In this document: one piece after another, positions 47,069-56,239 of the stretch | Layout: every line of letters starts with the position of its first letter | Numbering within the stretch: position 1 is the stretch's first letter | NCBI GenBank assembly: GCA_903873395.1 | Contig: CAIQOJ010000003.1 | Location: 1-64,000 of the forward strand | Source: an uncultured Acidimicrobiaceae bacterium | GTDB taxonomy: Bacteria; Actinomycetota; Acidimicrobiia; Acidimicrobiales; RAAP-2 | Length of the DNA stretch: 64,000 bases | Direction: 5' to 3' | The notes under the pieces: model-generated | Told to the model about the DNA's origin: nothing | Seen by the model: the letters and a program-made list of their open reading frames with translations, nothing else | Databases searched by the model: none | Position numbers and translations under genes: made by a program

Positions 47069-47908
47069 ATGCGAGTCGGAGTGATCGGAGCCGGTGGACG
47101 GATGGGCCGAGAGGTCTGTCGGGCCGTGGTTGCCAAGGAAGGGCTGGTGCTGGCCGCCGCGGTGGACCCTGTCTTGGTGGGCACCGCGGTCGTCGATCTC
47201 CTTGGTCCTGAATTCAGCGGAGCTGAAGTTGGCGGACTGAGCGGCCTCGAGGTGACAGGCGAGTTGCCGTCCATCACGGAGGCAGGAGTCGACGTCGTAG
47301 TCGACTTCACCAACCTCGCCGTGTCTCGATCCGTCCTGGCCTACTGCGCCGACCAGGGGATCCATGCCGTCGTGGGATCGACGGGCTTCACCGCTGCCGA
47401 TCTGGACGAGGTCAGCGAGGCCTTCGCTCCTTCCCGGGGTAGCGGGGCGAACTGCATCATCGCCGCCAACTTCGCCATTGGCGCCGTCTTGATGATGCGG
47501 TTTGCTGCCATTGCCGCTCCCTGGTTCGACGCCGCCGAGATCATCGAACTCCACCACGAATCCAAACTCGACGCTCCCTCGGGCACGGCGATGCGCACGG
47601 CCGAAGGGATGGCCGAGGCCCGGTTGGCTTCCGGCCGTGGTGATCTTCTTGCTGATGCCACCACCACGGTGGTGGCTGAAGGGGCACGTGGAGGGGCTGG
47701 CCCAGCAGGGGTGCGACTCCACTCGGTCCGACTTCCCGGATTGGTGGCCCATCAAGAAGTGCTCTTCGGCTCGCCTGGTCAGGGCTTGACTATCCGCCAC
47801 GACTCCTACGACCGGGCCTCGTTCATGGACGGCGTGGTCCTGGCCGTCGAGTCCGTTTCCCGGCGTCCCGGATTGACGCTGGGCATCGAGTCCCTGCTCG
47901 GACTCTGA
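47069..47908 (+). CDS. dapB: 4-hydroxy-tetrahydrodipicolinate reductase
   Basis: VGVIGAGGRMGREVCRAV; VVGSTGFT; ELHHESKLDAPSGTA. Confidence 0.95.
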   Translation: MRVGVIGAGGRMGREVCRAVVAKEGLVLAAAVDPVLVGTAVVDLLGPEFSGAEVGGLSGLEVTGELPSITEAGVDVVVDFTNLAVSRSVLAYCADQGIHAVVGSTGFTAADLDEVSEAFAPSRGSGANCIIAANFAIGAVLMMRFAAIAAPWFDAAEIIELHHESKLDAPSGTAMRTAEGMAEARLASGRGDLLADATTTVVAEGARGGAGPAGVRLHSVRLPGLVAHQEVLFGSPGQGLTIRHDSYDRASFMDGVVLAVESVSRRPGLTLGIESLLGL

Positions 47909-47910
47909 GC

Positions 47911-48501
47911 ATGGCGGTGGACACCGTCCGCCAGCGTTTGATCGAAGCGGCCTACCTCTGCGTGTCCCGTCGAGGGATGGCCAAGACGACCGTCGAAGAC
48001 GTGGCCCGCCAGGCCGGACTCTCCCGGGCCACTGCCTACCGGGCGTTCCCGGGTGGACGGGAGGAGATCTTGGAAGCCACCGTGGCCTGGGCAGCTACGG
48101 AGTTCTTCCTCGGGCTGCAACGACAGGTCGAAGGTGCCGCCGACCTCGAAGTGGTCATGGAGCGAGGTCTGGTGTTCGCCCGTCGATCCATCGTCGACCA
48201 CGACGTGCTCCAGCGTGTCATGGCCACCGAGCCGGACAGGCTGCTGCCGGCTCTCACTGTCGAGAGCAACCGTATTCGGGCCGGCATCGCCCTCTTCCTC
48301 GCTCCATATCTGGCCGAGAGGAAGCTCGCCCCCGGTCTGGACAGTGCCGATGCCGCCGACGTGCTGGCCAGGATGATCCTGTCCTACATCTCGGCACCAG
48401 GGAGATGGGATCTCGAGGACCCCGAGCAGGTCGCCGTCCTTGTGCGCTCGGAACTTCTGGCTGGCATCGTCGCCCCCGAGCGTTCAGGGAAGTTTCGGTG
48501 A
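47911..48501 (+). CDS. TetR family transcriptional regulator
   Basis: TTVEDVARQAGLSRATAYRAFPGGREEIL HTH. Confidence 0.9.
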   Translation: MAVDTVRQRLIEAAYLCVSRRGMAKTTVEDVARQAGLSRATAYRAFPGGREEILEATVAWAATEFFLGLQRQVEGAADLEVVMERGLVFARRSIVDHDVLQRVMATEPDRLLPALTVESNRIRAGIALFLAPYLAERKLAPGLDSADAADVLARMILSYISAPGRWDLEDPEQVAVLVRSELLAGIVAPERSGKFR

Positions 48502-48553
48502 TGGGCTGGGCCAGATGTGGCCGATTCGACGAGAGTGCTGCGGCCGACCTGCG

Positions 48554-48589
48554 TTGACAATGAGACAAATAGGGATCTATTGTCCCATT
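48554..48589 (+). promoter_or_regulatory. Promoter (TTGACA) overlapped by palindromic TetR-type operator
   Basis: TTGACA at 48554-48559; AATGAGACAA-N11-TTGTCCCATT (9/10 arms) at 48559-48589; -10-like TCTATT/TATTGT. Confidence 0.65.
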
Positions 48590-48590
48590 C

Positions 48591-49358
48591 GTGGGAGTAG
48601 CCGGGGGGTCACTTCGGGTCGTTTCGACCTTTGCCGCAGAGGCTGACGCAGGCTTCAGCGCGGGCGCGCCGGGGCGTCAGGATGATCGTTCTCTCGTGTC
48701 CGAGCGGCGATCTGACGCTGGTGCCCCGCACGCCGAATCTCCTCATCGTGACCGCATCATTGATGGGGCTCTGGCCTGCTTGGCCCGATTTGGTACGTCG
48801 AAGACCACAGTCGAAGACATCGCCCGGCAGTCCGGTTTGTCGCGTGCCACGGTCTACCGGGTGTTCCCTGGGGGTCGCGACGAACTTTTGGCGGCCGTCA
48901 TCGACACCGAAGCGGCTCGCCTCTTTTCGGCTCTGGGCGTCCGACTCGGAACCGCCCACAGTCTGCCCGAAGCGTTAGCCGGTGGGATCGCCGAGGCGTC
49001 AGCGCGCCTTCGTGACCATGCGGCGCTGCGCTACCTGGTCGAGCACGAGCCTGAACTGATCTTGGGCCATCTGGCGTTCGAAGATTACGAGAACCTCCTC
49101 GAGGTGGCCTCGTCGTTCACCGCCCCCTTTCTGGCTCGCTGGATGCGCCAAGACGAGGCAGAGCGGGTTGCCGAGTGGGCGGCGCGGGTGGTCCTGTCCT
49201 ACGCCGTCTCACCTTCGGACCGCACCGACCTGGCCGAACCGGACCATGCCGACGCATTCGTCCGCACCTTCATGCTGCCTGGCATCGAGGCACTACACGC
49301 CGACTCGAACCGACCGATCGATATTTCTGCACACCATCTACCTACGCCTCATCCCTGA
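48591..49358 (+). CDS. TetR family transcriptional regulator
   Basis: TTVEDIARQSGLSRATVYRVFPGGRDELLAAVIDTE HTH; start codon uncertain (GTG 48591). Confidence 0.88.
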   Translation: MGVAGGSLRVVSTFAAEADAGFSAGAPGRQDDRSLVSERRSDAGAPHAESPHRDRIIDGALACLARFGTSKTTVEDIARQSGLSRATVYRVFPGGRDELLAAVIDTEAARLFSALGVRLGTAHSLPEALAGGIAEASARLRDHAALRYLVEHEPELILGHLAFEDYENLLEVASSFTAPFLARWMRQDEAERVAEWAARVVLSYAVSPSDRTDLAEPDHADAFVRTFMLPGIEALHADSNRPIDISAHHLPTPHP

Positions 49359-49426
49359 TTACCCACTTCACCCGTACTTCCTGACCGACCCTGGTTGATC
49401 CAGCACTTACGAGAGCGAGCACCGCA

Positions 49427-50560
49427 ATGACCATCGAGATGAACAGCACCGAATCGATTATCGGCCGGGCCGAGATCGACGACATCGAGGCCATCCTCGC
49501 CGTCGTGGGCACCGAGGACTCGGACGGTCGCCACGTGGTGCACTCCGATTACGACACCATCTTCACCTGGGACTATGAGAAGGGCGCTCGCCCGAAGCTC
49601 AACAAGCTCTACGAAAAGGCCAAGGGTGCCCAGTGGAACGGTGAGACCGACCTCCCATGGGAGACCGACGTTGACCAGGAGAAGTTGGCCGTCGAAGCAG
49701 CCGCAGCCCAGGGCGGGTTTGCCGTCGGCTTCGATGTAACGGGCACCCCGTGTGAGAAGTGGGGCGACAACGAGTGGATCCAGTTCAGCATTGAGAGCCA
49801 GAACTGGACCCTGTCGCAGTTCCTCCACGGCGAGCAGGGTGCGCTGGTGTGTACCGGCAAGATCGTCGAGTCCGTGCCGTGGATCGACGCCAAGTACTAC
49901 GCCGCCACCCAGGTGATGGACGAGGCCCGCCATGTGGAGGTCTTCGCCAAGTACCTCGACGAGAAGCTCTCGGGCCACTATCAGGTCAACGCCCATCTGC
50001 GGATGCTGCTCGACGACATCGTGTCGGACTCCCGTTGGGACATGACCTACCTCGGTATGCAGATCATGATCGAGGGCCTGGCCCTGGCTGCGTTCGGATT
50101 CGCCCGTGAACTCACGCCGGACCCGCTGCTCAAGCAACTGCTTCGCTACGTCATGGCCGATGAGGCCCGCCACGTGGCCTTCGGCGTACTCAGCCTCCAG
50201 GAGTACTACCAAGACCTGAGCGCCGCCGAGCTGCGCGAACGCCAGGAGTTCGCCTTCGAGGCCGCCGTGCGCATGCGCGACCGATTTCTGCAGCAAGAAG
50301 TGTGGGACCGGATGGGTGTCGACACCAAGCAGATCCTTCCCTTGGTGCTCCAGGACCCGAACCGGCCGGCATTCCAGGCGCTCTTGTTCTCCAAGATCGT
50401 TCCCAACTGCCGCAAGCTCGGACTGCTCGATGCCGCCGATGGCTGGCTGCGCACCAAGTTCACCGAGCTCGGTGTGATCGAGTTCGAATCGGCCATCGAC
50501 ACGTCCGAGGAGTACGACGCCATGGCTGCCGTGCCTCCGACCAAGCGCGATCTGGACTGA
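49427..50560 (+). CDS. Ferritin-like diiron protein
   Basis: Two DEARHV motifs (VMDEARHVEVF, MADEARHVAFG) in helical 377-aa protein. Confidence 0.8.
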   Translation: MTIEMNSTESIIGRAEIDDIEAILAVVGTEDSDGRHVVHSDYDTIFTWDYEKGARPKLNKLYEKAKGAQWNGETDLPWETDVDQEKLAVEAAAAQGGFAVGFDVTGTPCEKWGDNEWIQFSIESQNWTLSQFLHGEQGALVCTGKIVESVPWIDAKYYAATQVMDEARHVEVFAKYLDEKLSGHYQVNAHLRMLLDDIVSDSRWDMTYLGMQIMIEGLALAAFGFARELTPDPLLKQLLRYVMADEARHVAFGVLSLQEYYQDLSAAELRERQEFAFEAAVRMRDRFLQQEVWDRMGVDTKQILPLVLQDPNRPAFQALLFSKIVPNCRKLGLLDAADGWLRTKFTELGVIEFESAIDTSEEYDAMAAVPPTKRDLD

Positions 50561-50717
50561 GGCCAGCCGCCCGATAGAAGGCGGCGACTACCAAGACCGT
50601 TAGTTGGGGGGCACTACATAGGCCCCCTGGTAGCCTTGGGCCTGTGCACCTCACTTTCTTTTTCGCATCCATAGGCACGGCGTCGAACTCTTTCGGCGCT
50701 GCCCTGGGCCTCGTTCG

Positions 50718-51635
50718 ATGAGCGATCAGCCCCGCTTTGGCACGGTGGTGACCGCCATGGTCACCCCATTCGGACCTGATGGCAGCCTGGATCTGGATGC
50801 GGCGGCGGGCTTGGCGCGCCACCTGGTGGACCATGGAAGTGACGGCCTCGTCGTAGCGGGCACCACGGGTGAAGGCCCGGTGCTGACCGACGTCGAGAGG
50901 ATCGACCTCTTTCGCGCTGTCATCGATGCGGTCACGGTGCCGGTCATCGCCACCACGGGCACCAACGACACGGCTCACTCGGTGATGATGACCAAGGAGG
51001 CGGCAAAACTCGGAGCTGCTGGAGCGCTCGTCGTGACGCCGTATTACAACCGGCCGTCTCCGGCGGGTCTGGCCGCACACTTTCGGGCCGTCGCCGAAGC
51101 ATCGACGCTTCCCGTCGTCCTCTATGACATCCCGGTGCGCTCGGGTCGCCGGATCGGTCCAGATCTGACCGTGGAACTGGCACGCACGGTGCCCGGCATC
51201 GTGGCCGTCAAGGATGCGACCGGCGATGTTGCGGGCGCAGCCCACGTGGTCGCCGAGGCGCCCGCCGGATTCGAGCTGTACTCGGGTGACGATTCTCTGA
51301 CATTGCCCTTTGCCGCCGTCGGTGGCGTCGGCGTCATCAGTGTCGCTTCTCACTGGGCTGGCCCGGTGTTCGCTTCGATGCTGGCTGCGTATCGTGCGGG
51401 CGACGTGGATCAAGCGGCTCAACTCAACCGCACTCTGCTTGACTCCTACCGTTTCGAGTCCTCCGACGAGTTCCCAAATCCGGTGCCCGCCAAAGCGGCC
51501 TGCCGCGCGCTTGGCTTGGCGGTCGGCCAGTGCCGACTGCCCAACGCTCCTGCACCCACCAGCCTGGATGACCAGGCCCGCCAGGTCATCGGCGGCCTCG
51601 GCCACATCGAGCGCCAGGTGCAGTCCGTTGCCTGA
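50718..51635 (+). CDS. dapA: 4-hydroxy-tetrahydrodipicolinate synthase
   Basis: GTTGEGPVLTDVER; VVTPYYNRPSPAGL; VVLYDIPVRSG; VAVKDATGD. Confidence 0.95.
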   Translation: MSDQPRFGTVVTAMVTPFGPDGSLDLDAAAGLARHLVDHGSDGLVVAGTTGEGPVLTDVERIDLFRAVIDAVTVPVIATTGTNDTAHSVMMTKEAAKLGAAGALVVTPYYNRPSPAGLAAHFRAVAEASTLPVVLYDIPVRSGRRIGPDLTVELARTVPGIVAVKDATGDVAGAAHVVAEAPAGFELYSGDDSLTLPFAAVGGVGVISVASHWAGPVFASMLAAYRAGDVDQAAQLNRTLLDSYRFESSDEFPNPVPAKAACRALGLAVGQCRLPNAPAPTSLDDQARQVIGGLGHIERQVQSVA

Positions 51636-53475
51636 CGCCCAGAAGTCCCCGGGTTCGGAGGGAAAGAACCAAGGCGAGAGCCGACGGAGGAAGACGAAAT
51701 CAGGGAAGCCGAAGTCCGAGAGCACAGCAGCTGCAGGATCGTTGGCGTCTCGGACGGCGACACAGGTCAAGAAGGGAAGCAACGACGGCCGTGCGACTGC
51801 TCCGGCTCCTGGGGGCTCGCAAGTCCGCGTGGTGTTCCTGGGCGGACTGGGAGAGATCGGCCGAAACTGCGCATGCATCGAGGTCGACGGACGAATCTTG
51901 GTCCTCGACGTGGGAATCATGTTCCCCGACCCGGACATGCCGGGAGTCGACCTCGTCCTGCCGGACTTCACGTACTTGCGCGAGAACGCCGACCGGGTCG
52001 ACGGCGTCATTTTGACCCATGGCCACGAAGACCACACCGGTGGACTGGCCTACCTGCTGCGTGACTTCCCGATCGATGTCTATGGGTCCGAACTCACCTT
52101 GTCGTTGGCTCGAAGCCGGGTAGACGAGGCGGGAATGGCGAGCAGGGCCACCTTCATCCCGGTGCAAGACGGCGAGCGTCGCCGCATCGGACCGTGCGAC
52201 GTGGAATTCATCCCCGTCACCCACTCGGTGCCTCATGCCTTCGCCACTGCGTTCCACACCCCTCAGGGGATCATCCTGCACTCGGGCGACTTCAAGATTG
52301 ACCTCCATCCGGTTGATGGCCGACGCACGGACCTGGCCCGGATGGGAGCGTTGGCCTCGAACCCCGGCATCCGCCTGCTTCTGGCCGACTCGACCAACGC
52401 CGAAGAACCTGGGTTTACCCCGTCGGAGTCCTCGGTCGGAGCCACGCTAGAGAAGGTGTTCCTGGCCCGGCCTGACCGACGGTTCATCGTGACCTGTTTC
52501 GCCAGTCATATCCATCGGGTCCAGCAAGTGGCCAATGCGGCGATCGCCGGCGGAAGAAAGGTGGCGACCCTCGGCCGTTCGATGCAGAAGAACGTCGCCT
52601 TGGCTCGCAAGCTCGGTCTGTTGACCATCCCTGATGCGTCACTGGTCGACATCGCTGACATCGACGACATGCAGCCTGGACGGGTATGCGTGATCTCCAC
52701 CGGTTCCCAGGGCGAGCCGATGTCCGCTCTGTCACGGCTGGCCACTGGCGAGAACCGCTTCCTGAGCCTTCTTGAAGATGACGTCGTGGTCATCAGCGCC
52801 CACCCCATTCCTGGAAACGAATGGTCGGTTGGACGGGTCATCGACACGCTTCACCGCAGAGGGGTCGAGGTCATTCACTCGGGCACGGACAACGTGCATG
52901 TCAGCGGCCACGCTCGCCAGGGCGAGTTGGCCATGCTGATGTCGGTCACCCAACCGGAGTTCTTCATTCCCGTGCACGGGGAGTATCGACACATGGCCAA
53001 CCATGTGCGTCTGGCCGCATCGATGGGCATCGATGGCGACCGAGTGTTGTTGTGCGAGGACGGAGATGTCGTCCGACTCGACGGGTCAGGCCTGCACCGA
53101 GACGGCACGGTGCCAGGCGGCTATCTCTTCGTGGACGGGAGCTCGGTCGGCGACATCGGCCACGGCGTGCTGCGCGATCGCATGGTCCTGTCCGAAGAAG
53201 GCGTGGTGATGGCAGTCGCTACGGTCGACCTGAAGCAGGGCGAGGTGGTGGGTACGCCACAGATCATCACCCGGGGCTGGGCATACGACAAGGACACCGA
53301 CGCACTCATTGACGAGGCTCGCATCTTGGTGACCAGGGCTCTCGAACAGGCGCTGGCTTCGGGCAACGCCGATCATGAGAGTCTGAACAGGGTGGCTCGC
53401 AAGACGATGGGGAAGCTGGTGGGCGAACGCACTCGTCAACGTCCGATGATCGTCCCGGTCATCGTCACCGTCTGA
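51628..53475 (+). CDS. rnj: Ribonuclease J
   Basis: FLGGLGEIGRNCACIEVDGRILVLDVG; THGHEDHTGGL; basic linker N-terminus; TTG start overlapping dapA stop inferred. Confidence 0.92.
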   Translation: MPDAQKSPGSEGKNQGESRRRKTKSGKPKSESTAAAGSLASRTATQVKKGSNDGRATAPAPGGSQVRVVFLGGLGEIGRNCACIEVDGRILVLDVGIMFPDPDMPGVDLVLPDFTYLRENADRVDGVILTHGHEDHTGGLAYLLRDFPIDVYGSELTLSLARSRVDEAGMASRATFIPVQDGERRRIGPCDVEFIPVTHSVPHAFATAFHTPQGIILHSGDFKIDLHPVDGRRTDLARMGALASNPGIRLLLADSTNAEEPGFTPSESSVGATLEKVFLARPDRRFIVTCFASHIHRVQQVANAAIAGGRKVATLGRSMQKNVALARKLGLLTIPDASLVDIADIDDMQPGRVCVISTGSQGEPMSALSRLATGENRFLSLLEDDVVVISAHPIPGNEWSVGRVIDTLHRRGVEVIHSGTDNVHVSGHARQGELAMLMSVTQPEFFIPVHGEYRHMANHVRLAASMGIDGDRVLLCEDGDVVRLDGSGLHRDGTVPGGYLFVDGSSVGDIGHGVLRDRMVLSEEGVVMAVATVDLKQGEVVGTPQIITRGWAYDKDTDALIDEARILVTRALEQALASGNADHESLNRVARKTMGKLVGERTRQRPMIVPVIVTV

Positions 53476-53490
53476 ACGTCACCGTCTGAA
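53463..53490. repeat. 14-bp perfect tandem duplication spanning RNase J stop codon
   Basis: CGTCACCGTCTGAA x2. Confidence 0.95.
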
Positions 53491-53496
53491 CGTCGC

Positions 53497-53516
53497 GGCC
53501 GGTGGACCGACCGGCC
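53497..53516. terminator. Candidate hairpin GGCCGGT-GGACCG-ACCGGCC
   Basis: 7-bp stem after RNase J. Confidence 0.45.
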
Positions 53517-53631
53517 AGACGTGAAGGGCATTCCCACCCCTTTTGCTGCCCGAACGACCTGTCGGGCGTCCCGTGCCATTCAGGGGGGTGTCCCCCTTGC
53601 CGGCATTGTCCGCCGGTAGCATTGAGGGATT

Positions 53632-56223
53632 GTGAGCACAGCCACCAAGCGCCCAGCGGGCCGGTCGGGGTCGCCTCGGCCCAAGGGCAAGGCGACAGCT
53701 CCGTCCCGATCCCGTTCGGGTTCCGCCTCCACTAAGTCTTCGCAGACAAGCAACCGTCGAACCTCTGGGGGAGCCCAGCGCGGCGGTGGCTCCGGGGGAT
53801 CCGACGATGGCGGACTGCTGGGTTCGATGGCCGCCGTGGCAGCCGGACACGCAACGGACCTCTGGGGGGTGGCGCTGGTCACACTTGGAGCGCTGATGGC
53901 CGTCGCGTTCTATGGGGGATCGCTCGGTCCTGCCGGACACGACAGCAGGATTGCCGTGGGCGATCTCCTCGGATGGGGACGCTTCTTAGTTCCTCCTGTG
54001 TTGATCGCCGTAGGTATCCGGTTCTTGATGAATCGCTCAGCTTCTGACGAACTAGACGAGGTCACCGCACCCGCACCGAAGCGCCGAAGCGCCAGCGCAC
54101 AAGCCACTGTTCCTGTGGAGGCCGCCGGCCGGACCCGACATCAGACGGCCCGCGCTGTCATCGGTGGCGTTGTTGTGGTGCTCGCCGTAGCTGCCCTTGC
54201 CGCCCTGGCTGGTGGGTCTCCTCCGCTCAGTGGGCCAACAGCTGCCCTGCGGGACGCAGGCGGGTGGATCGGTGGGGCCATCGGTAATCCACTGGGTTCT
54301 GCCCTGGGTGGCTTTGGAGCCACGACGGTGCTCGTCGCCGTCATCTTGGTGGCGGGGTTGATCTTCACCGGCATCACGGTGCGCGCCGCTGCGGTTGGAT
54401 TGGTGGCAGCCTGTCGATGGTCGCTCGAGCGCATCAGGAGCGCCGGCGTAGATGCTGAAGCGGCATCTCCACCCCCAGTGGAAGCCGATGTGTTCGGACA
54501 GGCCCTGGCAAAGGGCCGCCAGCCTTCGATGGCGGCCGTAGCGCAGGTGGAAGTGGCCGTCCCTGAAGACGCTGTCCTCGAAATCGATCCAGACGATGTA
54601 CTCGGCCCACCTGAACCCATCGAACTTGTCGAACCACCAAAGCCATCAGTCGAGGCCGTCGCATCGGGTGGCAAGGGCGAGCAGTTGGAGATGCGGCTCG
54701 GACCGACGGTGGGGGAGTGGCGGTTGCCACCGCCGACGCTTCTCAAGCGCTCCAAGGCCCAGGTGATCGACGAGACCGAGATCGAGGCAGCCGGCGCCGC
54801 GCTGGTCAGTGCATTGTCGGCACACGGGGTTGAGACCCGTCTGGTGGGACGGACCGTTGGGCCTACCGTCACCCGGTACGAACTCGAGCTGGGAGCGGGC
54901 GTCAAGGTCGCTCGGGTGACCTCGCTTTCCAAGGACATCGCCTACGCCATGGCTTCTCCGGACGTGCGCATCCTGGCGCCCATCCCGGGAAAGTCGGCCA
55001 TTGGGGTCGAAGTCCCCAACCGCCGCCGGCAACTGGTTGCGCTGGGCGACATCTTGAGTTCTCCCGAAGCCGCAAAGGCGACACACCCCCTCGAGGTCGC
55101 CCTCGGTCGAGACATTGCCGGTCGGCCGGTGATGGCCAACATGGCGGAGATGCCGCACGTGTTGGTTTCGGGATCGACCGGCTCTGGCAAGTCGTCGTGC
55201 ATCAACTCGGTCCTGACCTCGATCTTGACCAGAGCAACTCCCGATCAAGTGCGTCTCATCCTGATCGATCCGAAGCGGGTGGAGCTGGGCCAGTACAACG
55301 ACGTTCCCCACCTGCTGACCCAGGTGGTGGTCGATCCGAAGAAGGCGGCTAATGCCCTCGCCTGGGCGGTGACCGAGATGGAACGTCGCTATGACCTCCT
55401 GGCTGAGGTCGGCCAGCGTGACGTCACCGGGTACAACTCCGCCTTCGATTCGGGCGATCTCTCCGAGTACGAAGAAGCCCATCGGCTGCGCATGCAGGGA
55501 ACTGACGGCGACGTCGAGGGCTCCGACCTCGACGATGCAGACCTTCGCTACCCCAGGCTCCCTTTCATCTTGATCGTCGTCGACGAGCTCAACGACCTGA
55601 TGATGGTGGCCGCCAGAGACGTCGAAGAGTCTGTCTGCAGGATCGCCCAGATGGCCCGGGCAGTCGGCATTCACCTTGTGCTGGCCACGCAGCGTCCATC
55701 GGTCGACGTCATTACTGGAGTGATCAAGGCCAACGTTCCCTCGCGCATGGCGTTCTCGGTCTCGTCCTTGGCCGATAGCCGGGTCATCCTCGATCAGCCA
55801 GGGGCTGAGCGGTTGATCGGCAAGGGGGACATGCTGCTCTTGACGGCGTCGTCCTCCAACCCTCAGCGCATCCAGGGCCCGTGGGTGAGCGAAGACGAAG
55901 TCAGGGCCGTAGCTGCACACTGGAAGCGGCAGCGCCCCATGGAGATCGTGGCGGGCATCGAAGAGATGGTGGCCGCTGAAGGCCCGCGTGCCAGCGGTTC
56001 TGGGGATGACGATGACGGCGACGAGCTGCTGACGCAGGCCATTGACCTCGTGGTGCGCTCCCAGCTGGGCTCGACCTCCATGCTGCAGCGAAAGCTGCGG
56101 GTCGGGTTCGCCCGTGCGGGTCGGTTGATGGATCTCATGGAGCGACGAGGTGTCGTTGGACCGTCGGAGGGCTCCAAGGCCCGCTCGGTCCTGATGACGC
56201 CTGAAGAGCTCGACGCCCGCTGA
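53632..56223 (+). CDS. ftsK: DNA translocase FtsK/SpoIIIE
   Basis: TM N-terminus; HVLVSGSTGSGKSSCINSVLTS; GMAFSVSS; C-terminal gamma-like winged helix (STSMLQRKLRVGFARAGRLMDLMERRGVVGPSEGSK). Confidence 0.95.
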   Translation: MSTATKRPAGRSGSPRPKGKATAPSRSRSGSASTKSSQTSNRRTSGGAQRGGGSGGSDDGGLLGSMAAVAAGHATDLWGVALVTLGALMAVAFYGGSLGPAGHDSRIAVGDLLGWGRFLVPPVLIAVGIRFLMNRSASDELDEVTAPAPKRRSASAQATVPVEAAGRTRHQTARAVIGGVVVVLAVAALAALAGGSPPLSGPTAALRDAGGWIGGAIGNPLGSALGGFGATTVLVAVILVAGLIFTGITVRAAAVGLVAACRWSLERIRSAGVDAEAASPPPVEADVFGQALAKGRQPSMAAVAQVEVAVPEDAVLEIDPDDVLGPPEPIELVEPPKPSVEAVASGGKGEQLEMRLGPTVGEWRLPPPTLLKRSKAQVIDETEIEAAGAALVSALSAHGVETRLVGRTVGPTVTRYELELGAGVKVARVTSLSKDIAYAMASPDVRILAPIPGKSAIGVEVPNRRRQLVALGDILSSPEAAKATHPLEVALGRDIAGRPVMANMAEMPHVLVSGSTGSGKSSCINSVLTSILTRATPDQVRLILIDPKRVELGQYNDVPHLLTQVVVDPKKAANALAWAVTEMERRYDLLAEVGQRDVTGYNSAFDSGDLSEYEEAHRLRMQGTDGDVEGSDLDDADLRYPRLPFILIVVDELNDLMMVAARDVEESVCRIAQMARAVGIHLVLATQRPSVDVITGVIKANVPSRMAFSVSSLADSRVILDQPGAERLIGKGDMLLLTASSSNPQRIQGPWVSEDEVRAVAAHWKRQRPMEIVAGIEEMVAAEGPRASGSGDDDDGDELLTQAIDLVVRSQLGSTSMLQRKLRVGFARAGRLMDLMERRGVVGPSEGSKARSVLMTPEELDAR

Positions 56224-56239
56224 CGACCGGGTTAGTCGG

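Noticed and set aside
50580-50717. Possible leader element upstream of dapA
   Set aside because: No lysine-riboswitch motifs recognised; the region is short and not convincingly structured by eye.
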